From assembly GCA_002434005.1 (NCBI GenBank), contig DJJF01000042.1, forward strand, positions 1 to 13,505: 13,505 bases of DNA. Reading direction: 5' to 3'. Below the pieces are notes generated by a model, which was not told the DNA's origin, ran no database searches, and saw only the letters and a program-made list of their open reading frames with translations. Position 1 is the stretch's first letter. Every line of letters begins with the position of its first letter. Source of the stretch: Candidatus Saccharibacteria bacterium UBA6575. Its GTDB lineage: Bacteria > Patescibacteriota > Saccharimonadia > Saccharimonadales > Saccharimonadaceae. The position numbers and the translations under genes are program-made. This document shows positions 13,444-13,505 of this stretch, piece after piece.

Positions 13444-13464
13444 AATTCTAAAAGGAAATTATAA

Positions 13465-13505
13465 ATGGCTAAAAAAGTTATCGGTAACTTAAAGTTACGT
13501 ATCCC
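13465..13505 (+). CDS. rplK: Large ribosomal subunit protein uL11, 5' end only
   Basis: The window ends after 13 codons: MAKKVIGNLKLRI and the first bases of the next codon, which is the conserved start of L11 (MAKKVxGxIKLQI in many bacteria). L11 forms the GTPase-associated centre with 23S rRNA and binds translation factors. AAAGGAAAT (13451-13459) is a good ribosome-binding site. The position downstream of nusG agrees with the standard order. Confidence 0.94.
   Translation, partial: MAKKVIGNLKLRI

Noticed and set aside
1..13505. CRISPR arrays, insertion sequences, phage genes or attachment sites.
   Set aside because: No repeated spacer pattern, transposase or integrase motif, or direct repeat next to the tRNAs was found by reading both strands.

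Overview
The window looks like chromosomal DNA of a small-genome candidate-phyla (CPR/Patescibacteria) bacterium, most likely Candidatus Saccharibacteria (TM7). This is inferred from gene content, from many proteins without clear relatives, and from the use of -10 boxes placed directly against start codons. It rests on no database match. TGA is used as a stop (genes ending at 4161 and 355) and the only complete Trp tRNA has anticodon CCA. The code is therefore ordinary table 11, which argues against the UGA=Gly lineages Gracilibacteria and Absconditabacteria. I see no phage, IS, plasmid or CRISPR features.

Layout. At 1-368: the 3' end of a tRNA (probably Thr), then rpmG (L33) with an extended -10 promoter and a bidirectional terminator. 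At 355-5387, on the minus strand: a tightly coupled operon of a GT4 glycosyltransferase (glycogen-synthase-like), a GH57 amylase-like enzyme, a GH15 glucoamylase-like enzyme and an unknown 215-residue protein. It starts from a promoter divergent from mscS. At 5530-6609: an MscS-type channel and tRNA-Trp with its own promoter and terminator. At 6660-6960: about 300 bases without a credible gene but with strong hairpins and a promoter, a candidate structured RNA. At 6975-7501: a small unknown gene that appears split by a frameshift. At 7607-10743: a PH-like-domain protein, a P-loop kinase-like protein, a YgjP/DUF45 metallopeptidase and a soluble PAS-histidine kinase. At 10744-11877 (minus): a membrane GT2 glycosyltransferase. 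At 11920-13505: secE, nusG, an unknown 164-residue protein and the start of rplK.

How it fits together. The minus-strand operon can build (GT4) and take apart (GH57, GH15) an alpha-glucan such as glycogen. Its three enzyme families match those of the methanogen glycogen cluster better than the classical glgBCAP set. The tRNA-Thr, rpmG, tRNA-Trp, secE, nusG, rplK series is the usual bacterial order, but here it has been opened by two blocks of about 5-6 kb and by one extra gene between nusG and rplK. Regulation appears split. Translation and secretion genes (rpmG, secE, nusG, rplK) have leaders with Shine-Dalgarno-like sequences. Several accessory genes (mscS, the split gene, the kinase, the histidine kinase and GT2) have a -10 box 6-11 bases before the start codon and are predicted to give leaderless or nearly leaderless mRNAs.
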